DNA of 6,467 bases from JBIOUF01 sp044866695 (GTDB lineage: Bacteria > Actinomycetota > Actinomycetes > Propionibacteriales > Nocardioidaceae). Below the pieces are notes generated by a model. The model made no database searches. It was not told where the DNA came from and was given only the letters and a program-made list of their open reading frames with translations. The stretch lies in the NCBI GenBank assembly GCA_044866695.1, contig JBIOUF010000139.1, positions 1 through 6,467 of the forward strand. The letters are read 5' to 3'. Of this stretch, positions 5,265 through 6,467 are shown piece after piece (the first letter of the stretch is position 1; every line of letters begins with the position of its first letter). The translations under genes were made by a program, and so were the position numbers.

Positions 5265-6182
5265 TCACGCGCCGCCGGCCTTGGCGAGCACGTACGCGAC
5301 GTTGATCGGCAGCTTCTCCTCGCGGGACTCCTCGAGGGTCTTGCCCTCGTAGGGCAGGCGCAGCGGTTCGACGATCGACAGCCCGCTGGCCGTGATCATC
5401 TCCTCGAGCGCGTCGGTGGTGCGCCAGAGGTAGATGTGGTCGACGGCCGGGGCGTTGACGCACGTGGTGACGAAGACATACGCGTCGTCCGTCGCAAGCT
5501 CGGCGATCCGGCGGAGGAAGACCTCAGGCTGCTCCACGTGCTCGAGCACCTCACCCATGACGATCGCGTCGAACGACCCGGGCGCGAGATCGGCGGCCTC
5601 CAGGAAGTCCCGCTGCTCGACCCGTGCCGGCGCGCCCGGGTGGAAGTGGTCCACGATCGTCCGGGTCTGGTCGACGCTCGCGGCGGACAGGTCGACCGCG
5701 AGGAACTCCGTGAAGCGGCCGACCTCGATGGCGGACAGCAGGAGGAAGCCATGGCCGGGCCCCACCTCCAGGTAGCGTCCGGTCCGGTCGCGCGGCAGGG
5801 TCTCTCGGAGGAACCTTGCCATCGCGAGGTGGTTGGGCCACAGGAAGTTGGTGATGGCCAGGCCGTACATGTACCGGTTCATGTAGTCGCGGTCGTGGTA
5901 GACCGACTCGGCCACCTCGGCGAAGGTCGAATGCCGGTAGCTGCCGTGCTCGCGGAAGTACACCTGCTCGTCGAGGGTGTCGCCGAGGATGGTCAGGTAG
6001 CTGTCGGTGAGGTAGTCCAGGGTCAGACCCTTGCTCGTGCAGAACTGCAGGTAGCCGTCCAGCCGGGTCAGCTCCTCCGGCCTGGCCGCGTGCATGGCCT
6101 GGTCGAGGAAGCCCTGATGGACCGGGAACAGCGCCGCGATGTTCTCGACCAGCTGGTCGACGAGCGGTGCGGAGTGCGTCAT
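5265..6182 (-). CDS. Class I SAM-dependent methyltransferase with N-terminal helical extension
   Basis: A 305-residue protein. Residues 1-130 are a largely helical extension; the Rossmann methyltransferase domain follows, with motif I YLEVGPGHGFLLL (137-149), the acidic residue after strand 2 (Asp164 in AVDLS), and FDAIVMGEVLEHVEQPEVF (204-222) matching the motif IV/post-IV region of Methyltransf_11/12/23-type enzymes. The SAM-binding glycines are intact, so it is probably active; the methyl acceptor cannot be read from sequence. The extension (aromatic-rich YHDRDYMNRYMYGLAITNF, 95-113) probably shapes the substrate pocket. It converges on the VOC gene with 13 bp between stops, so it has its own promoter. 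I see no strong Shine-Dalgarno before the ATG and no clear promoter in 6183-6262. It may tailor the same surface glycan or lipid as the operon, or be unrelated. The opposite strand also has a long open frame (5208-6308), but only this strand encodes recognisable motifs. Confidence 0.9.
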   Translation of the reverse strand: MTHSAPLVDQLVENIAALFPVHQGFLDQAMHAARPEELTRLDGYLQFCTSKGLTLDYLTDSYLTILGDTLDEQVYFREHGSYRHSTFAEVAESVYHDRDYMNRYMYGLAITNFLWPNHLAMARFLRETLPRDRTGRYLEVGPGHGFLLLSAIEVGRFTEFLAVDLSAASVDQTRTIVDHFHPGAPARVEQRDFLEAADLAPGSFDAIVMGEVLEHVEQPEVFLRRIAELATDDAYVFVTTCVNAPAVDHIYLWRTTDALEEMITASGLSIVEPLRLPYEGKTLEESREEKLPINVAYVLAKAGGA

Positions 6183-6262
6183 GGTCAGGGCAGGCTATCG
6201 GGAGCGACCGGGTCCCGGCCCCGTGGTGCGGCCCAGGCATCCGCCCGTGGTCGAGGTGCGTA

Positions 6263-6392
6263 CCCACCGGCGGTTGAGGAGCGAGCTTGCGAGCCCACCG
6301 GTGGTTGAGGAGGGCGAGCTCGCGAGCCCACCGGTGGTTGAGGAGGGCGAGCTCGCGAGCCCACCGGTGGTTGAGGAGGGCGAGCTCGCGAG
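6263..6392. repeat. Tandem array: three perfect 33-bp units plus one 31-bp variant
   Basis: Three identical 33-bp units lie at 6294-6326, 6327-6359 and 6360-6392, preceded by a diverged 31-bp unit at 6263-6293. Each perfect unit holds two 10-bp perfect palindromes, CCACCGGTGG and GCGAGCTCGC, plus an overlapping CTCGCGAG, with GGTTGAGGAG between them. Units are directly adjacent with no unique spacers, so this is not a CRISPR. Because 33 is a multiple of three, a plus-strand frame reads through it as a repeated ELASPPVVEEG, which I treat as an artefact. The array lies upstream of the methyltransferase gene; a regulatory effect is possible but nothing shows it. Confidence 0.9.
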
Positions 6393-6467
6393 CCCGTCTC
6401 GAAACCACCGGCGCTCAGGCCGAGTCCCAGCCCAGGTCCCGCTGGTTTCGAGACGCCTCCGCTAGCG
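6369..6467. repeat. REP-like element, conserved linker and inverted element at the right edge
   Basis: The last tandem unit continues into GTCTCGAAACC (6396-6406), completing an element at 6369-6406. A linker with AGTCCCAGCCCAGG (6423-6436) follows, then an inverted element starting GGTTTCGAGAC (6444) that runs off the window. The final 24 bases (6444-6467) are the exact reverse complement of 93-116. Order and spacing of the three blocks match the left-hand copy at 106-157. No gene is supported here. Confidence 0.8.

Noticed and set aside
5208..6308. Plus-strand open frame of 366 codons opposite the methyltransferase
   Set aside because: No domain is visible, and the minus strand encodes intact SAM-binding motifs.
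6263..6392. Possible CRISPR array
   Set aside because: Units abut directly with no unique spacers, and no cas genes are present.
6139..6465. Plus-strand frame with an in-phase ELASPPVVEEG repeat, a possible repeat protein
   Set aside because: The periodicity comes from 33-bp intergenic DNA repeats whose family also occurs at 30-258, in both orientations and in other frames; there is no convincing start or ribosome binding site.

Overview
The window is very GC-rich and reads as actinobacterial chromosome. The dense short intergenic repeats built on GGTTGAGGAG...GTCTCGAAACC resemble those I associate with Nocardioides and relatives; that placement rests on style and memory, not on a marker gene.

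Layout: positions 1-270 hold REP-like repeats in both orientations. Six tightly packed plus-strand genes follow: acyl carrier protein (316-552), FkbH-like HAD-IIIC enzyme (562-2244), MBOAT O-acyltransferase (2237-3451), membrane-anchored SGNH/DltD-like protein (3451-4650), a 56-residue single-pass microprotein (4647-4817), and a VOC/methylmalonyl-CoA-epimerase-like protein (4820-5251). Gaps are 9 bp or less and three junctions overlap, so this is almost certainly one operon. A class I SAM methyltransferase (6182-5265, minus strand) converges on it. The right end (6263-6467) returns to the same repeat family, including three perfect 33-bp tandem units.

The parts match the Dlt (teichoic acid D-alanylation) machine one for one, apart from the charging enzyme: ACP = DltC, MBOAT = DltB, SGNH = DltD, microprotein = DltX. 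There is no DltA-type adenylating enzyme. In its place is an FkbH homologue, a family known to take the glyceryl group from 1,3-bisphosphoglycerate and load it on an ACP. The microprotein ends in FVYGGY, which parallels the C-terminal hexapeptide FIYNEF of DltX, whose tyrosine carries the acyl group between DltB and DltD. The MBOAT here lacks such a tail, so the shuttle is split off as in Dlt.

My reading (inference) is a Dlt-like system that puts a glyceryl, or related hydroxyacyl, ester on an extracytoplasmic polymer or glycolipid. The charge comes from a glycolytic intermediate rather than ATP-activated D-alanine. The VOC protein may epimerise or tailor the acyl unit. The acceptor polymer, the phosphopantetheinyl transferase and any glycosyltransferases are not in the window.
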